DNA from: Proteus alimentorum
Lineage (GTDB): Bacteria; Pseudomonadota; Gammaproteobacteria; Enterobacterales; Enterobacteriaceae
Direction: 5' to 3'
DNA length: 64,000 bases
NCBI RefSeq assembly: GCF_002607735.1
Contig: NZ_NBVR01000042.1
Coordinates: 1 to 64,000 of the forward strand
The notes beneath the pieces are model-generated. The model made no database searches and was not told the origin of the DNA. It saw only the letters and a list, made by a program, of their open reading frames with translations. Shown here in pieces: positions 24,609-35,302 of the stretch. The position numbers were made by a program, and so were the translations under genes. The stretch's first letter is position 1, and every line of letters starts with the position of its first letter.

Positions 24609-24748
24609 TTAACGTCACTCCATAAAGATATTTACTGTTGTTATTTAAATAGCCTTAGTGAAATCTACTTAAATAACGACAGTTAAATCGTTTCGGCTGT
24701 TGTTTTTGTTCTTAAGCAAGTTAATTGGAAAGATGGTCATACCAAAGA

Positions 24749-24762
24749 TTGATTTATATCAA
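24749..24762 (-). promoter_or_regulatory. FNR-type box upstream of ndh
   Basis: The sequence TTGAT-TTAT-ATCAA is an exact match to the FNR consensus TTGAT-N4-ATCAA. It lies 140 nt before the ndh start on the same side as its promoter. E. coli ndh is repressed by FNR under anaerobiosis, so the same control is inferred here. Confidence 0.7.
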
Positions 24763-25010
24763 AAATATTTGAATATTCATATCTATTTTTTGAAGAAAAT
24801 AGTTGTTTTTTGTCTTTTAGTGATGAATAAATCACCATTAAAAACATATGGATAATCTTTTTTATCAATTAATACAATAAACTAGAAAAAACAGAAAGAA
24901 GATCCGTTAAAATCAGTCGTGATAATTAAGATGGTAAAAATAAGGGATCAAAAAAATTTTGGAAAAAGAGAGATAAAGAGGACAGTATAAGTATTTTAAC
25001 TGTGTTAGAT

Positions 25011-25043
25011 AAAAAAATGGATGGAACAAGCACCATCCATTTT
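25011..25043 (-). terminator. Intrinsic terminator of the hinT-to-ycfP unit
   Basis: An 11-bp stem AAAATGGATGG pairs with CCATCCATTTT, followed on the minus strand by a T-run, 20 nt after ycfP. Confidence 0.85.
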
Positions 25044-25061
25044 AAACAGATGACTTTAGTC

Positions 25062-25601
25062 TTACTCTTTGCTATTAAACGCTTTAATTTTAAATAGGTG
25101 CTCAGAGAGGCTCTTAAATTTATGCGTTTGCACTTCATCCCAAATGACAGAGTAATAAGGCGATAATTCATCAGCAGAACGCTGATTATCTAAAATTTCA
25201 TCATTACGGGATAAAATCACTAAAGCGTTATCTTTGTTTTTAGAACGGAAATTTTTAATGCATTTCGTTGCAATATCTAAATATTCTTCAGGTCTGTCGA
25301 TTTTGTCTGTCATGTTTTCGTAAGGAAAAAGATTAGGATTAATCATTACCTGACGAATATTACATAAAAAACCAATACGCTCTGCCCAATATCCACCTAA
25401 TCCTACGCCGCAAATTAATACGGGCTCTTTTGTGGATTTAATCACTTTATCCGTTTCTTTCAGTAAGTGTTGCATGTCATGACGAGGATGCAACGTACTG
25501 TAGCTTAAAAAACGGACATCAGGGTCAATAAACTGTAGCTGTAAAACTTTCTCATGATTTCCAGGACTTGTGGAATCAAAACCATGTAAATATATAATCA
25601 T
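25062..25601 (-). CDS. ycfP: YcfP family alpha/beta-hydrolase-like protein
   Basis: A 179-aa YqiA/YcfP-family protein beginning [15 protein letters not shown], with [13 protein letters not shown] in place of a nucleophile elbow. The serine position is a glycine or leucine, so esterase activity is doubtful. The function is unknown. ATG 25601 overlaps the nagZ stop as ATGA, which fixes the start; the longer frame runs only inside nagZ. Confidence 0.92.
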   Translation of the reverse strand: MIIYLHGFDSTSPGNHEKVLQLQFIDPDVRFLSYSTLHPRHDMQHLLKETDKVIKSTKEPVLICGVGLGGYWAERIGFLCNIRQVMINPNLFPYENMTDKIDRPEEYLDIATKCIKNFRSKNKDNALVILSRNDEILDNQRSADELSPYYSVIWDEVQTHKFKSLSEHLFKIKAFNSKE

Positions 25602-26617
25602 GCTCGCTCCTGCCATTGCTCCTGTAATTGGGTCAGCAACTGATTCGCTTTTTTCCAACGATCAGAGGTTTGTAGCTCACTCAATGTGTAACGACCTCGG
25701 TGATGGTACAATGTGGAAATGCGTTCTGCTTTGACAGAGGACAGGTTATCCAACACACTCACCGCCCCTTTTCGGTTATTACACACTAAAAGCATATCAC
25801 AACCAGCATCAAGTGAACGTTGTGCTCTTTCTGCATAACTTCCCATAATCGCAGCGCCTTCCATTGATAAATCATCAGAGAAGATAACGCCTTGGAAGCC
25901 CAACTGTTCACGTAAAATGGATTTTAGCCAGTACGGCGAGCCACTTGCAGGGCGCTCATCAACCTGAGAATAAATAACATGAGCCGGCATAATGGCATCT
26001 AATAACTGGCGTTGAATAAAATCTTTAAAAATAGACATATCACGTTGGCGAATATCATTTAAAGAGCGATCATCACGAGGTGTTTCTTTGTGAGAATCAG
26101 CCCTTACAGCACCATGTCCCGGGAAGTGTTTGCCTGTTGATTTCATGCCCGCAGAGCGCATACCTTTAATAAAGCTCTCTGCCATTGTCATCGCAATTTC
26201 AGGCGAATCATGGAAAGAACGCTCACCAATGGCAATGCAGTTATGACCTAAGTCGAGTACAGGTGCAAAACTGATATCAATATCCATAGCAATCATTTCT
26301 GATGCCATTAACCATCCGGCTTCTTGTGCTAAATGGCTCGCTTGATAACCTTCATTTAATGCCGCATAAGATTGAGCTGCGGGTATGCGTGTAAAACCAT
26401 CACGGAAGCGTTGTACTCGTCCCCCTTCTTGGTCTACTGCAATCACAAGGCGCTCATGAGATGCATCACGAATTTGGCGAACTAATTCATTTAATTGTTC
26501 AGCATCGTGGAAGTTGCGGGTAAAAAGGATTAATCCACCGACAAGAGGATGCTTTAAAATTTCGCGCTCTTCACTATCGAGTTCATATCCTTCAACATCA
26601 AGCATTACTGGACCCAT
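25598..26617 (-). CDS. nagZ: Beta-N-acetylhexosaminidase NagZ
   Basis: Cytoplasmic GH3 enzyme of peptidoglycan recycling that removes GlcNAc from anhydro-muropeptides. The 339-aa protein has KHFPGHG (substrate loop, about 163), the mobile-loop histidine-aspartate region nearby ([10 protein letters not shown]) and the nucleophile aspartate in [10 protein letters not shown] (about 248). Its products induce AmpC in species with AmpR. It is coupled to ycfP by a 4-nt overlap and follows thiK. Confidence 0.96.
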   Translation of the reverse strand: MGPVMLDVEGYELDSEEREILKHPLVGGLILFTRNFHDAEQLNELVRQIRDASHERLVIAVDQEGGRVQRFRDGFTRIPAAQSYAALNEGYQASHLAQEAGWLMASEMIAMDIDISFAPVLDLGHNCIAIGERSFHDSPEIAMTMAESFIKGMRSAGMKSTGKHFPGHGAVRADSHKETPRDDRSLNDIRQRDMSIFKDFIQRQLLDAIMPAHVIYSQVDERPASGSPYWLKSILREQLGFQGVIFSDDLSMEGAAIMGSYAERAQRSLDAGCDMLLVCNNRKGAVSVLDNLSSVKAERISTLYHHRGRYTLSELQTSDRWKKANQLLTQLQEQWQERA

Positions 26618-26655
26618 AACATTCCTCTCTTTGTAATTGTGACAAAATAATGTCT

Positions 26656-27570
26656 TTACGTTGTCAGACTGAAATAGCGACGTAAAGGTTCAGACATTAT
26701 TAAAAATGATCCATCTTTTGTCTGTTGCCAACGGACTTCATACCACATTAGCATCATATAAAAAATGAATGGCTCTCTTGAAAAAATGCGCTCTCTCAAC
26801 TCCCTCACAGAATAAACATCCGTCTCTTTGGGTTGAGCATAATGACAGTGATACGAATAATAATAATCTAAAAATGCATTTTGTTGCGCTTCATTGAGTC
26901 GATTTGTTGCAAAGAACGTCATCAACGAATCCGCGGTATCAATATCAGCGGCATATTCCCAATCAATAAATTTTATACCGGAATCACTAAGAAGAATATT
27001 ATCAACATGCAAATCCATGTGAGCAGGCGCGTATTTTATGAGATTGCATCGCGGTTGGCGTAAAAAATATTGTTGTAAGCGTAACCATTTAGCAGATAAA
27101 CGTTTTCTATCAATACCCTGCCAATAAATTAATAATTCATGATGTAAGTTGAGAGGAAAACCTAGCGGAGTGTGTTGATGAAGTATGGCTACTTTTTCAG
27201 CCAACGGTTTTAAATAAGTACTGAAAAGTGATTGGTGAGTAAGATGTTCGCCCTGTTGCCAATAAAGAAAAAACCACTCTTTATAACGTGTGGCAACGTT
27301 AGGTGATAAATCAGAGCCTGATAGCCGTTTTAAAATGGCGTATTCTTTTCTTCCATGGACATAAAGCGCTTTTTTTTCATCGCCATAATAGCGAGCAACC
27401 CAATCAGTATCTGCACATTGCACGCGAAAAGCACCCCCGCCAGTACCTTCTAATGCAGTGATTTTCCATTTGCTTAATGCCGTTGCCGGAAAAAGCGCTT
27501 GCAAGGCATTAAGCAAACTGGAGTAATGCGGATCACTCAACCTTATGGCGTCCATTCCAAAGAATTTCAC
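26656..27570 (-). CDS. thiK: Thiamine kinase / choline-kinase-like phosphotransferase
   Basis: An aminoglycoside/choline-kinase fold protein of 304 aa with the catalytic loop [10 protein letters not shown] (Brenner motif) and FIDWEYA for metal binding. Its place between lpoB and nagZ is that of E. coli thiK (ycfN), which phosphorylates thiamine. The frame opens with GTG at 27570; an ATG at 27555 (MDAIRLSD) is the other candidate. Either start overlaps the end of lpoB. Similarity to E. coli ThiK is moderate, so substrate specificity rests mainly on synteny. Confidence 0.82.
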   Translation of the reverse strand: MKFFGMDAIRLSDPHYSSLLNALQALFPATALSKWKITALEGTGGGAFRVQCADTDWVARYYGDEKKALYVHGRKEYAILKRLSGSDLSPNVATRYKEWFFLYWQQGEHLTHQSLFSTYLKPLAEKVAILHQHTPLGFPLNLHHELLIYWQGIDRKRLSAKWLRLQQYFLRQPRCNLIKYAPAHMDLHVDNILLSDSGIKFIDWEYAADIDTADSLMTFFATNRLNEAQQNAFLDYYYSYHCHYAQPKETDVYSVRELRERIFSREPFIFYMMLMWYEVRWQQTKDGSFLIMSEPLRRYFSLTT

Positions 27571-28123
27571 CAGAAGAAACCGACATTAACTGCATACTGA
27601 TCACACGATTATCTTTTTTACCATCAACGGTTGAGAATAAAATATAATCAGCTTTCAAATAACGGGCTAAACCAATCGCTGCGCTACGAAGGCCGAGGCT
27701 ATCTTCACCAGATAAACCGAGGGCTTTTCGTGCTGACATCATTTGCGTATAAGGCACGGTTTGCAATGCACTAATACTATTAACTGATTCAATAATAGTA
27801 TTGGTTGCATTTACCGCTTGAATATTCCCGCCTGAATTATTTTTAACATTATCGACGACGATAAGCTTACCCACGTCTAAATCACCCGTAACCGCCATTT
27901 CTCTAATTAAAGGCGTGACGGCTGCATTCCAATTAATACTCGTGATTTTAGGTGGCGTTGGCACAACTTCAATCGGTGGCTCTATAGGTTTAGGCAGCTC
28001 TACTGGCTCTGTAGGCGTAACTGGCTCAATAGGTTCAACAGGTACCGGTGGTTGTTGTGGCAACATTGATGGACAACCTGCTAATAAAAACACAGACATC
28101 GCCACAAATAGAACTCTTTTCAT
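27533..28123 (-). CDS. lpoB: Outer-membrane lipoprotein LpoB, activator of PBP1b
   Basis: The 196-aa protein has a lipoprotein signal with the lipobox LLAGC (Cys16). A proline- and glutamate-rich linker of short EP/PIEP repeats (about 23-58) follows, and then a globular domain starting INWNAAVTPLI. LpoB spans the periplasm to stimulate the transpeptidase and glycosyltransferase activity of PBP1b (MrcB). It is in the order ycfL-lpoB-thiK as in E. coli. Confidence 0.94.
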   Translation of the reverse strand: MKRVLFVAMSVFLLAGCPSMLPQQPPVPVEPIEPVTPTEPVELPKPIEPPIEVVPTPPKITSINWNAAVTPLIREMAVTGDLDVGKLIVVDNVKNNSGGNIQAVNATNTIIESVNSISALQTVPYTQMMSARKALGLSGEDSLGLRSAAIGLARYLKADYILFSTVDGKKDNRVISMQLMSVSSGEILWNGRHKVE

Positions 28124-28140
28124 GCTCGTGTTACCTTATC

Positions 28141-28542
28141 CTAAGTAAAGAGATAAACTCTGACATAACTAATGGTTTTATTTGGTATATCACCACTAAT
28201 TTCGATATCACCATCACCAAGAATAGTCACATCATTTACATTCCCAGCAGGAGAAACTTCAAGTCCTTGTTCGTTATACCAATAAAAACGATAGCGAATA
28301 GAGACAGGGTAAGTTTGTGTATTTGATAACATGACTGTCGCTTTTGTGCCATTAGCATGGTGTTCAATAGTTGGCTGACCAGCAACAACGCCTACAACTA
28401 ATACCGAAGGCTCCATAATAATAGCCTGCTGACGATTGAAATAGAGTTTATTATCTGAATGAGATGATAAACATCCTGAGAGCAACGTCGACATAAACAC
28501 AGCGATAAGTAATGAGTAAACGGCCTTACCTTGTCTTATCAT
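28141..28542 (-). CDS. ycfL: YcfL family lipoprotein
   Basis: A 133-aa secreted lipoprotein with a signal helix and lipobox LLSGC (Cys24). The mature part is a small beta-rich domain with YPVSIRYRFYWY and SPAG-type turns, as in DUF1425/YcfL proteins. Its role is unknown. Position just upstream of lpoB suggests an envelope function. Confidence 0.85.
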   Translation of the reverse strand: MIRQGKAVYSLLIAVFMSTLLSGCLSSHSDNKLYFNRQQAIIMEPSVLVVGVVAGQPTIEHHANGTKATVMLSNTQTYPVSIRYRFYWYNEQGLEVSPAGNVNDVTILGDGDIEISGDIPNKTISYVRVYLFT

Positions 28543-28581
28543 GTATGAGTTCCTGTTATCCTGCTGTTAGCATCACATCCA

Positions 28582-28932
28582 TTACTGGCTTAATAATGGC
28601 CCTAATGGTTTTCCGCCAAGCAAATGCATATGAATATGGAAAACTTCTTGTCCACCATGTTTATTACAGTTCATCACTAAGCGATAACCGTCTTCAGCAA
28701 TACCTTCTTGTTGTGCAATTTTTGCTGCAACAACAAAAAGGTGTCCTAATACTTGCTCATCTTCCGCAGTAACATCATTTACAGTAGGGATCAGTTTATT
28801 AGGAATAATGAGAATATGAGTGGGAGCTTGGGGTGAAATATCACGAAATGCCGTCACTGTCTCATCTTGAAAAACGATATTGGCTGGAATTTCACCACGA
28901 ATAATTTTACTGAAAATTGTTTCTTCTGCCAT
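28582..28932 (-). CDS. hinT: HIT-family purine nucleoside phosphoramidase HinT
   Basis: The 116-aa protein starts [13 protein letters not shown] and ends with the histidine triad HIHMHLLGG. HinT hydrolyses AMP-lysine and other nucleoside phosphoramidates. I choose ATG 28932, six bases after AAGGTG; an in-frame ATG three codons upstream overlaps that site. The tail is slightly shorter than in E. coli. Confidence 0.95.
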   Translation of the reverse strand: MAEETIFSKIIRGEIPANIVFQDETVTAFRDISPQAPTHILIIPNKLIPTVNDVTAEDEQVLGHLFVVAAKIAQQEGIAEDGYRLVMNCNKHGGQEVFHIHMHLLGGKPLGPLLSQ

Positions 28933-28974
28933 TTCCATCACCTTATTATTTATTTTAATTCCTGATTAATTCTA

Positions 28975-29760
28975 TTAAGCAGGTAAGTTTTGAATATGAA
29001 AGAGCTTAGCAAAATTGCGTGTTGTTTGTTGCGCTAACTCTTCAACGCTCACCCCTTTTAAGACAGCCATATACTCTGCAACATCACGGACATAAGCCGG
29101 TTGATTTTCTTTTCCGCGATGAGGAACTGGTGCTAAATAAGGGGAGTCTGTTTCAATTAAAATTCTATCAAGAGGAACGATACGCGCAGCCTCTCTAATT
29201 TGTTCCGCATTTCTAAATGTCACGATACCGGAAAAAGAGATATACATTCCCATATCAAGTAATGCTGTTGCAGTCTCTTTATCTTCAGTAAAGCAATGCA
29301 AAACACCGCCACAATCTTGAACTTTCTCTTCTTTTAAAATGGATAGCGTATCTTCACGAGCACTGCGTGTATGTACAATAACTGGCTTATTAACTTGGCG
29401 TCCAATACGAATATGCTCACGGAAAATTTCACGTTGCAGAGCCGCATTTTCTTGTTGGTAATAGTAATCTAGCCCTGTTTCACCTAAAGCCACAACATCA
29501 GGTGCGGCAGCTAAACGTGCTAACTCTTCAACATCATAACCTTCATCTAAATTTAAAGGATGGATCCCACAAGAAAAGGCGATATTGTCACGTTTACCGA
29601 TTAGCTCACGCATACTCTTAAAACCCGGTAATGTGGTTGCCACGGCTAACATATATTGAACATCACGCTGCTGTGCTTTTTCGACAACATCATCAATATT
29701 TTCATGTAGTTTTTCATAATCTAAGCAGTCGAGATGGCAGTGTGAATCAACTAAAAACAT
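28975..29760 (-). CDS. ycfH: TatD-family metal-dependent hydrolase YcfH
   Basis: A 261-aa TIM-barrel hydrolase with N-terminal metal ligands DSHCHLD, then GETGLDYYY, PVIVHTR, VLHCFTE and the final aspartate in ILIETDSPYLAP. TatD relatives act as 3'-5' exonucleases, but the substrate of YcfH is unclear. It follows holB after a palindromic repeat. In E. coli ptsG lies just downstream; here hinT follows directly. Confidence 0.94.
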   Translation of the reverse strand: MFLVDSHCHLDCLDYEKLHENIDDVVEKAQQRDVQYMLAVATTLPGFKSMRELIGKRDNIAFSCGIHPLNLDEGYDVEELARLAAAPDVVALGETGLDYYYQQENAALQREIFREHIRIGRQVNKPVIVHTRSAREDTLSILKEEKVQDCGGVLHCFTEDKETATALLDMGMYISFSGIVTFRNAEQIREAARIVPLDRILIETDSPYLAPVPHRGKENQPAYVRDVAEYMAVLKGVSVEELAQQTTRNFAKLFHIQNLPA

Positions 29761-29791
29761 AACTTACTCTCATTTATCTGGTACGACTTAT

Positions 29792-29916
29792 ATACTCGTC
29801 ATCCTTCAAGTTATAGGGGGGTTGGCTACGCTCAGCTACCCGAATCACATACATGAGTATACTCATCGGGATATCTTTGCTTGCCGCCTACCTGCAATTC
29901 GAATGATTTAGAGTAT
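29792..29916. repeat. 125-bp imperfect palindromic intergenic repeat
   Basis: The ends ATACTCGTCATCC... and ...GAATGATTTAGAGTAT are inverted (about 15 of 21 positions match). The interior has ACCCGA/TCGGGAT arms around a perfect 14-nt palindrome ATGAGTATACTCAT. It looks like the long palindromic intergenic repeats of Yersinia and Photorhabdus (YPAL-like), by memory only. Lying in the holB-ycfH transcript, it should fold in RNA and could affect processing. Confidence 0.7.
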
Positions 29917-29961
29917 AGGTGTTTTTTATTACAGCTAAATCAATAATTAATATATAGATAA

Positions 29962-30945
29962 TTAATTTTTTGTGGCTAGCTGATTTTCCCAATCTAGTAG
30001 CTGTTCTACTAGCAATAATTCTTTATTTAATGCTGGAATGCTCATTAACTGATAACGACACTGTTTCCATCCATCAATAGTGGATAATAAAATATCCGAA
30101 GGCCATTGTGATAGCGCCATAATCAATGCTTGCTGATCTTGATTCACACAATACACTTGTGCATTAGTTTGGTATTTTAATGCATCAAGCAGCAGTGATA
30201 ATAACCAATACAAGCGACGTTCGGCATTATCTTGATTTAATTGTGGCAAAAATGCATATAAATCACGTTGTTGTATGCTTGTATATAAAGCTTGGCAAAA
30301 AGTCTCTCGTTCTTTCCACTCATCTTTCAATAATGAAAGCGCTAAAACTGGGGCGTTCTGAGATAAATTTAATGCCGTTACACTATTTGCATAAGGTATG
30401 TTGGGTAATTGTTGCTGTAACCAGTGCGTTGCGTGTTGGAGATCTGGTGGTGCTAAATGATAATAAAAACAACGACTACGCAATGTCGCTAATAAAACCT
30501 CTGGTTGCTGACAATTCAGTAAAAAATAGGTGTTTTTAGGCGGTTCTTCTAACGTTTTGAGCAATGCATTTGCTGCCGCTTCTGTTAACGCTTCAACATC
30601 TTTGATCCAAACAACTCTAAAGCCACTTTGCTGAGCATGATGCTCCAGCTTTTCAGTGACTTTTCTTACGGCTTCAATGCCAATCGAGGACTTACCCTTT
30701 TCACTCTGCAAAACATGCCAATCAGGGTGTGTTTCAGCAAGCATCAAACGACAGCTATGGCATTCATTACAACTTTTTAATCCCTGTTTATTCTGGCACA
30801 TTAACCAACGACTTAACCCATAAGAGAGTGCTTCTCCTCCCATGCCTTCTATTGCATGTAGAAGCAAAGCATGATGACCACGCCCTTCTTGATACATGCT
30901 AATAAGTTGTCGATATGCCTGATTTAGCCAAGGATACCAATTCAT
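29962..30945 (-). CDS. holB: DNA polymerase III delta' subunit
   Basis: Clamp-loader subunit delta' of 327 aa. It shows the zinc module [10 protein letters not shown] near residue 60, the sensor-like [10 protein letters not shown] near residue 128 and the SRC motif (LRSRC) near residue 157, and no functional ATP site, as normal. It overlaps tmk by an ATGA 4-nt junction, as in the E. coli fab-tmk-holB cluster. Confidence 0.95.
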   Translation of the reverse strand: MNWYPWLNQAYRQLISMYQEGRGHHALLLHAIEGMGGEALSYGLSRWLMCQNKQGLKSCNECHSCRLMLAETHPDWHVLQSEKGKSSIGIEAVRKVTEKLEHHAQQSGFRVVWIKDVEALTEAAANALLKTLEEPPKNTYFLLNCQQPEVLLATLRSRCFYYHLAPPDLQHATHWLQQQLPNIPYANSVTALNLSQNAPVLALSLLKDEWKERETFCQALYTSIQQRDLYAFLPQLNQDNAERRLYWLLSLLLDALKYQTNAQVYCVNQDQQALIMALSQWPSDILLSTIDGWKQCRYQLMSIPALNKELLLVEQLLDWENQLATKN

Positions 30946-31589
30946 AATGATTTATTTTCCTGCTGAACTAGCCACGCTGTTAATGTTTGACGGATATCTG
31001 CTTGTACTTTTTCAATCGTTTGAGATGCATCTATCGTGATAATTGCGTCATCATCTTTAGCCAATGCTTGATAACGTTCACGGGTGCGATAAAAGAAATC
31101 CATTGATTCTTTTTCAATCCGGTCTAACTCACCTCTAGCTCGTGCTCTAGCAAGACCAATAGCCGGATCTAAATCAAGATATAAGGTTAAATCCGGACGA
31201 AATTCACCAAGAACAGTATTACGAAGTGACAACATAAGATCTTTATCTAAACCGCGGCCTCCGCCTTGATAAGCTTGTGAAGAGAGATCGTGCCTATCCC
31301 CAATAACCCATTTACCTTCCGCAAGCGCAGGTTTTATCACGTTTTCGATAAGCTGAACACGCGCTGCATATAGCATCAACAATTCTGCTTTATCCGTGAC
31401 TTTCTCACCCTCAATACCGAGTTTGATTAGTTCACGTAATTTTTCAGCAAGAGGTGTACCGCCTGGTTCACGAGTAAAGGCAAGATTTGTGATACCCTTT
31501 TCTTTTAATGTATCAACAACCGTCTGAATTGCACTGGTTTTTCCAGCACCCTCTAATCCTTCAATAACAATAAATTTGCTGTTGTTCAT
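30942..31589 (-). CDS. tmk: Thymidylate kinase
   Basis: Phosphorylates dTMP to dTDP. The 215-aa protein has the P-loop [11 protein letters not shown], the TREPGG motif with the substrate arginine, and [19 protein letters not shown] region with arginines follows ([10 protein letters not shown]). It is only 2 nt from mltG and overlaps holB. Confidence 0.96.
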   Translation of the reverse strand: MNNSKFIVIEGLEGAGKTSAIQTVVDTLKEKGITNLAFTREPGGTPLAEKLRELIKLGIEGEKVTDKAELLMLYAARVQLIENVIKPALAEGKWVIGDRHDLSSQAYQGGGRGLDKDLMLSLRNTVLGEFRPDLTLYLDLDPAIGLARARARGELDRIEKESMDFFYRTRERYQALAKDDDAIITIDASQTIEKVQADIRQTLTAWLVQQENKSL

Positions 31590-31591
31590 AA

Positions 31592-32614
31592 TTATCTTTG
31601 TTGTAAGCGTCGATATTGTGCGACGGCTTTATTATGTTCATTAAGTGTGGTTGAAAACTTATGACCACCCGTACCATCTGCAACAAAATAGAGATAACGT
31701 GTATCCGCTGGATGTGCAGCCGCTCTAATTGAAGCAACACCCGGCATTGCGATTGGTGTTGGTGGCAAGCCATCAATTTGATACGTGTTATAAGGTGTAT
31801 AGCCATTTAAATCACTACGATAAATCGTACCTCTATATTTATCGCCTAAGCCATAAATTACAGTGGGATCAGTCTGCAATCGCATATTAGTTTTTAATCG
31901 ATTAACAAAAACAGACGCAACCTTGGTTCTTTCGGCATCAATACCTGTCTCTTTTTCAATAATAGAGGCCATGATAAGCATTTCATAAGCCGATTTATAG
32001 GGCAAATCACGGTCACGTTTGATCCATTCTTCTTCTAGTGTCTTTTCCATTTGTTGATAGGCACGTTTTAAAATTGCAACATCGGTTGTGCCCGCAGTGT
32101 AATGGTATGTATCTGGTGCAAACCAGCCTTCTAGATTAGTGATCTCTGGTTTTATCCCTATTTCTTGACGTAACTTATCGCTATCCATCGTGTGTGCGAC
32201 AGCAGTAAGTTGAGGCGCTTGTTCAAAAATAGATTGCCAATCCTTTAAACGGCTTCCTTCAATAAAACGGATAGAAAACTGCGCCTCTTTACCACTTTTA
32301 ATAAGCAGTAAGACATCATGCAATGTCATTCCTCTAGTTAAACGATAAGTACCGGCTTTAAATTGGCTTAGTTCTGGTTTGACTTTTAATAAAACCTGAA
32401 AATAATCCCCTTCGTTAAGCAGATTATTTTTTATTAATAGTTGCTCCATGGCAACACGCCCTGTTCCTGCTGGCACTGTCAGTAGCATTTCATCTTGTTT
32501 TACAACAATATTTTCTTCTAGGCCTCGGATATGTTGCATCATATACAATGCAATGGCACCAAGACTAATCAATAAGGCAAAAAAAACTATCCATACTATT
32601 TTTTTTATCTTCAT
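31592..32614 (-). CDS. mltG: Endolytic murein transglycosylase MltG
   Basis: An inner-membrane enzyme that cuts nascent glycan strands and sets their length. The 340-aa protein has an N-terminal helix (about 7-24), a LysM-like region and a YceG catalytic domain with the glutamate in ASIIEKETG (about 218). [12 protein letters not shown] and [14 protein letters not shown] are family blocks. It lies between pabC and tmk. Confidence 0.95.
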   Translation of the reverse strand: MKIKKIVWIVFFALLISLGAIALYMMQHIRGLEENIVVKQDEMLLTVPAGTGRVAMEQLLIKNNLLNEGDYFQVLLKVKPELSQFKAGTYRLTRGMTLHDVLLLIKSGKEAQFSIRFIEGSRLKDWQSIFEQAPQLTAVAHTMDSDKLRQEIGIKPEITNLEGWFAPDTYHYTAGTTDVAILKRAYQQMEKTLEEEWIKRDRDLPYKSAYEMLIMASIIEKETGIDAERTKVASVFVNRLKTNMRLQTDPTVIYGLGDKYRGTIYRSDLNGYTPYNTYQIDGLPPTPIAMPGVASIRAAAHPADTRYLYFVADGTGGHKFSTTLNEHNKAVAQYRRLQQR

Positions 32615-32631
32615 TTATAACTCATTAAATT

Positions 32632-33459
32632 CTATTTAAGTGACAAACTGTGTTGTAAAACAACATGATAATAATCCCTACTAGGATATTGATAGCACTT
32701 ATCATCTGAAAAAGTAATTTGTGAAACGGGGATCACTGGCATCAACGCATTTGTTAACCATATTTCATCAGCCTGATAAAGTGTTTCAGGTTTTTCTCTC
32801 ACAATATCAATTTCCCAATGATTTTTTTGAGCTAATTGAAAAATAGATTGACGCATAATGCCATTTACCCCTGAATTAGTCAGATTTGGTGTAAAAAGCC
32901 TATTTCCTTTGCGCCAAAAAAGATTCGCTGCATTAGCTTCAACTAAATATCCTTCATTATCACACACTAAAACATCATCAAATTCTGTTTTTTCTAAATG
33001 ATATTTGATAAGAACTTGTTCTAGACGATTGAGATGTTTGATCCCAGCCAACAAAGGATTTTGCCCTAAGATAACGGGACTTATGCCAAGCGATACACCT
33101 TCACTTTGCTGGTGGAGATAGAGGGTAGGATAAGATGACAGTGACATGATTACCGTCGGCGTTATAAATCCATTAGAGGAATATCCTCGTCCACCATCAC
33201 CACGACTAATAATAATTTTAATAACACTTTTTGTTTGAGCCAGAGAAGCGATATCTATGATCTGCTTTTCAAGTTCAAGCCAATTAGGATGAGGTAAAAA
33301 GAGCGAGTTACAGCCTTGTTTTAAGCGATTTATGTGTGCAGATAATAAAATGGGATCACCCTGCTCAACAGCAAGTGTTGTGAAACAGCCATCCCCAAAC
33401 TGTACCGCTCGATCACTGGCATCTACATTTTGTTGCTGTTGTCCATTTACCCAATACAT
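32632..33459 (-). CDS. pabC: Aminodeoxychorismate lyase
   Basis: A class IV PLP enzyme that makes p-aminobenzoate for folate. The 275-aa protein has the PLP lysine in GIKHLNRLEQV (about 141), the turn EGYLVEANAANLFW and SGVNGIMR. It follows fabF after 133 nt that include a terminator, so part of its expression may be independent. Confidence 0.93.
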   Translation of the reverse strand: MYWVNGQQQQNVDASDRAVQFGDGCFTTLAVEQGDPILLSAHINRLKQGCNSLFLPHPNWLELEKQIIDIASLAQTKSVIKIIISRGDGGRGYSSNGFITPTVIMSLSSYPTLYLHQQSEGVSLGISPVILGQNPLLAGIKHLNRLEQVLIKYHLEKTEFDDVLVCDNEGYLVEANAANLFWRKGNRLFTPNLTNSGVNGIMRQSIFQLAQKNHWEIDIVREKPETLYQADEIWLTNALMPVIPVSQITFSDDKCYQYPSRDYYHVVLQHSLSLK

Positions 33460-33536
33460 CTAACACACCTTACATCTATGTTATTGATATCAATCTGCAC
33501 ATGATAAAACAACTGGCAGTAAAAGGACAAAATAAA

Positions 33537-33559
33537 AGACCCAGAATAATCCTGGGCCT
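33537..33559 (-). terminator. Terminator after fabF
   Basis: A GCCCAGG/CTGGGT hairpin followed on the minus strand by TTTTATTTT lies 30-60 nt after fabF. Confidence 0.75.
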
Positions 33560-33592
33560 TTAGGTGTTTTTCAACTTTCTACAAAAAACGGC

Positions 33593-34834
33593 TTATACGC
33601 GTTTAAAGAGAATTGAACCGTTAGTACCACCGAAGCCGAATGAGTTACACAGAGCATATTCCATGTTCTCAACTTTACGTGCTTTATGTGGAACAAAATC
33701 AAGATGACAATTTTCGTCTTGATTATCTAGGTTAATTGTTGGAGGTACGATTTGATCACGCAGTGAAAGGATAGTAAAGATAGACTCAATTGCACCTGCA
33801 GCACCTAATAAGTGGCCTGTCATCGATTTTGTTGAGCTAACTAATACATCTGTACCTTTGCCAAATACGTTTTCTACCGCTTGTGCTTCAGCAACGTCGC
33901 CTGCATTTGTTGATGTACCGTGTGCATTGATATAACCCACTTCTGATGAGGCAATGCCCGCATCTTTCAGTGCATTTGTCATTGCCAGCGCACCGCCTTC
34001 GCCATTTTCTGCTGGTGAAGTCATGTGATAAGCATCGCTGCTCATACCAAAACCAACTACTTCAGCATAAATTTTAGCGCCACGGTTTTTAGCGTGTTCG
34101 TACTCTTCAAGAACAAGAACACCCGCACCATCACCTAATACAAAACCATCACGATCTTTATCCCATGGGCGGCTAGCCGCTTGAGGATTGTCGTTACGTG
34201 TTGATAATGCACGAACAGCACCAAAACCACCCAAACCTAATGGTGTGGTTGCTTTTTCGGCACCGCCTGCCAGCATTGCATCTGCATCACCATAAGCGAT
34301 AATACGTGCAGCATGCCCAATATTATGAACACCTGAAGTACACGCTGTTGCGATAGAGATCGTAGGGCCACGAAGACCATACATAATGCTTAAATGCCCT
34401 GCAACCATATTAATGATGGTTGAAGGTACAAAGAATGGGCTAATTTTACGAGGGCCACCATTCATCATAGATGTATGGTTTTCTTCGATAAGGCCTAAGC
34501 CACCAATACCAGAACCAATAGCAGCTCCGATACGACTTGCATTGGCTTCTGTTACTTCAAGACCTGAATCCGCAATGGCCTGCACACCTGCTGCAATACC
34601 ATATTGAATGAAAAGATCCATCTTACGCGCATCTTTACGCGAAAGATTATAATCTTCGTGATTGAAATCTTTTACCAATCCAGCGAATTTAGTCGCATGA
34701 TGACTGGTGTCAAAATCTTCGATAAGGCCGATACCACTCTGTCCGGCACACACTGCTTCCCAAGAAGCTTCTGCGTTATTACCGACAGGAGATAACATGC
34801 CTAGTCCGGTCACAACTACACGACGCTTAGACAC
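33593..34834 (-). CDS. fabF: 3-oxoacyl-[ACP] synthase II
   Basis: KAS II elongates acyl-ACP and controls the thermal regulation of cis-vaccenate in E. coli. The 413-aa protein has the nucleophile cysteine in TACTSGVHN (about 164), and the histidines in [11 protein letters not shown] and [12 protein letters not shown]. It is the last fab gene of the plsX-fabHDG-acpP-fabF order. Confidence 0.97.
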   Translation of the reverse strand: MSKRRVVVTGLGMLSPVGNNAEASWEAVCAGQSGIGLIEDFDTSHHATKFAGLVKDFNHEDYNLSRKDARKMDLFIQYGIAAGVQAIADSGLEVTEANASRIGAAIGSGIGGLGLIEENHTSMMNGGPRKISPFFVPSTIINMVAGHLSIMYGLRGPTISIATACTSGVHNIGHAARIIAYGDADAMLAGGAEKATTPLGLGGFGAVRALSTRNDNPQAASRPWDKDRDGFVLGDGAGVLVLEEYEHAKNRGAKIYAEVVGFGMSSDAYHMTSPAENGEGGALAMTNALKDAGIASSEVGYINAHGTSTNAGDVAEAQAVENVFGKGTDVLVSSTKSMTGHLLGAAGAIESIFTILSLRDQIVPPTINLDNQDENCHLDFVPHKARKVENMEYALCNSFGFGGTNGSILFKRV

Positions 34835-34875
34835 GCTTATCCTCCAAGGAGGGAAAAAGTTTAGGATTAAAAATA

Positions 34876-34897
34876 TAGGCGGTCGAGTGACCGCCTA
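34876..34897 (-). terminator. Hairpin between acpP and fabF
   Basis: A perfect 9-bp stem TAGGCGGTC/GACCGCCTA with a 4-nt loop and a T-rich tail on the minus strand. It probably attenuates transcription so that acpP mRNA exceeds fabF mRNA, as known for E. coli (inference). Confidence 0.7.
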
Positions 34898-34908
34898 GAT
34901 TAGCAAGC

Positions 34909-35145
34909 TTATTTGCCTGCGTTTTCAACGTAATCAATAGCAGCTTGAACTGTAGTAATTTTTTCTGCTTCTTCGTCTGGGATTTCGATATCGAATTCTT
35001 CTTCCAGAGCCATTACCAGCTCAACTGTGTCAAGAGAATCAGCGCCTAAGTCATCAACAAATGAAGCTGAATTTACAACTTCTTCCTCTTTAACACCCAG
35101 TTGTTCAACAATGATTTTCTTAACGCGTTCGTCGATAGTGCTCAT
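34909..35145 (-). CDS. acpP: Acyl carrier protein
   Basis: A 78-aa acidic carrier almost identical to E. coli AcpP. The phosphopantetheine serine is in [10 protein letters not shown] (about Ser37). It carries growing acyl chains for all Fab enzymes in this cluster and for PlsX. It has a good AGGAAATT-type site upstream and 157 nt separate it from fabG, enough for its own promoter. Confidence 0.98.
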
Positions 35146-35302
35146 ACTATTAAATTTCCTATCAAAACTCGCTTGCGCGATGATTTTCTTAGTTTATAAA
35201 TACAGGAAAAGATCTAACCAATCCCGACTGTGTGGACTACTTTATTTGCTATATTTTGCATTATATTGTACGCAAAAAGCAAATATAAAGACGTCCCCAT
35301 AA

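Noticed and set aside
24926-25171. Frame of 81 codons at the end of ycfP
   Set aside because: Overlaps the terminator and ycfP out of frame and has no family features.
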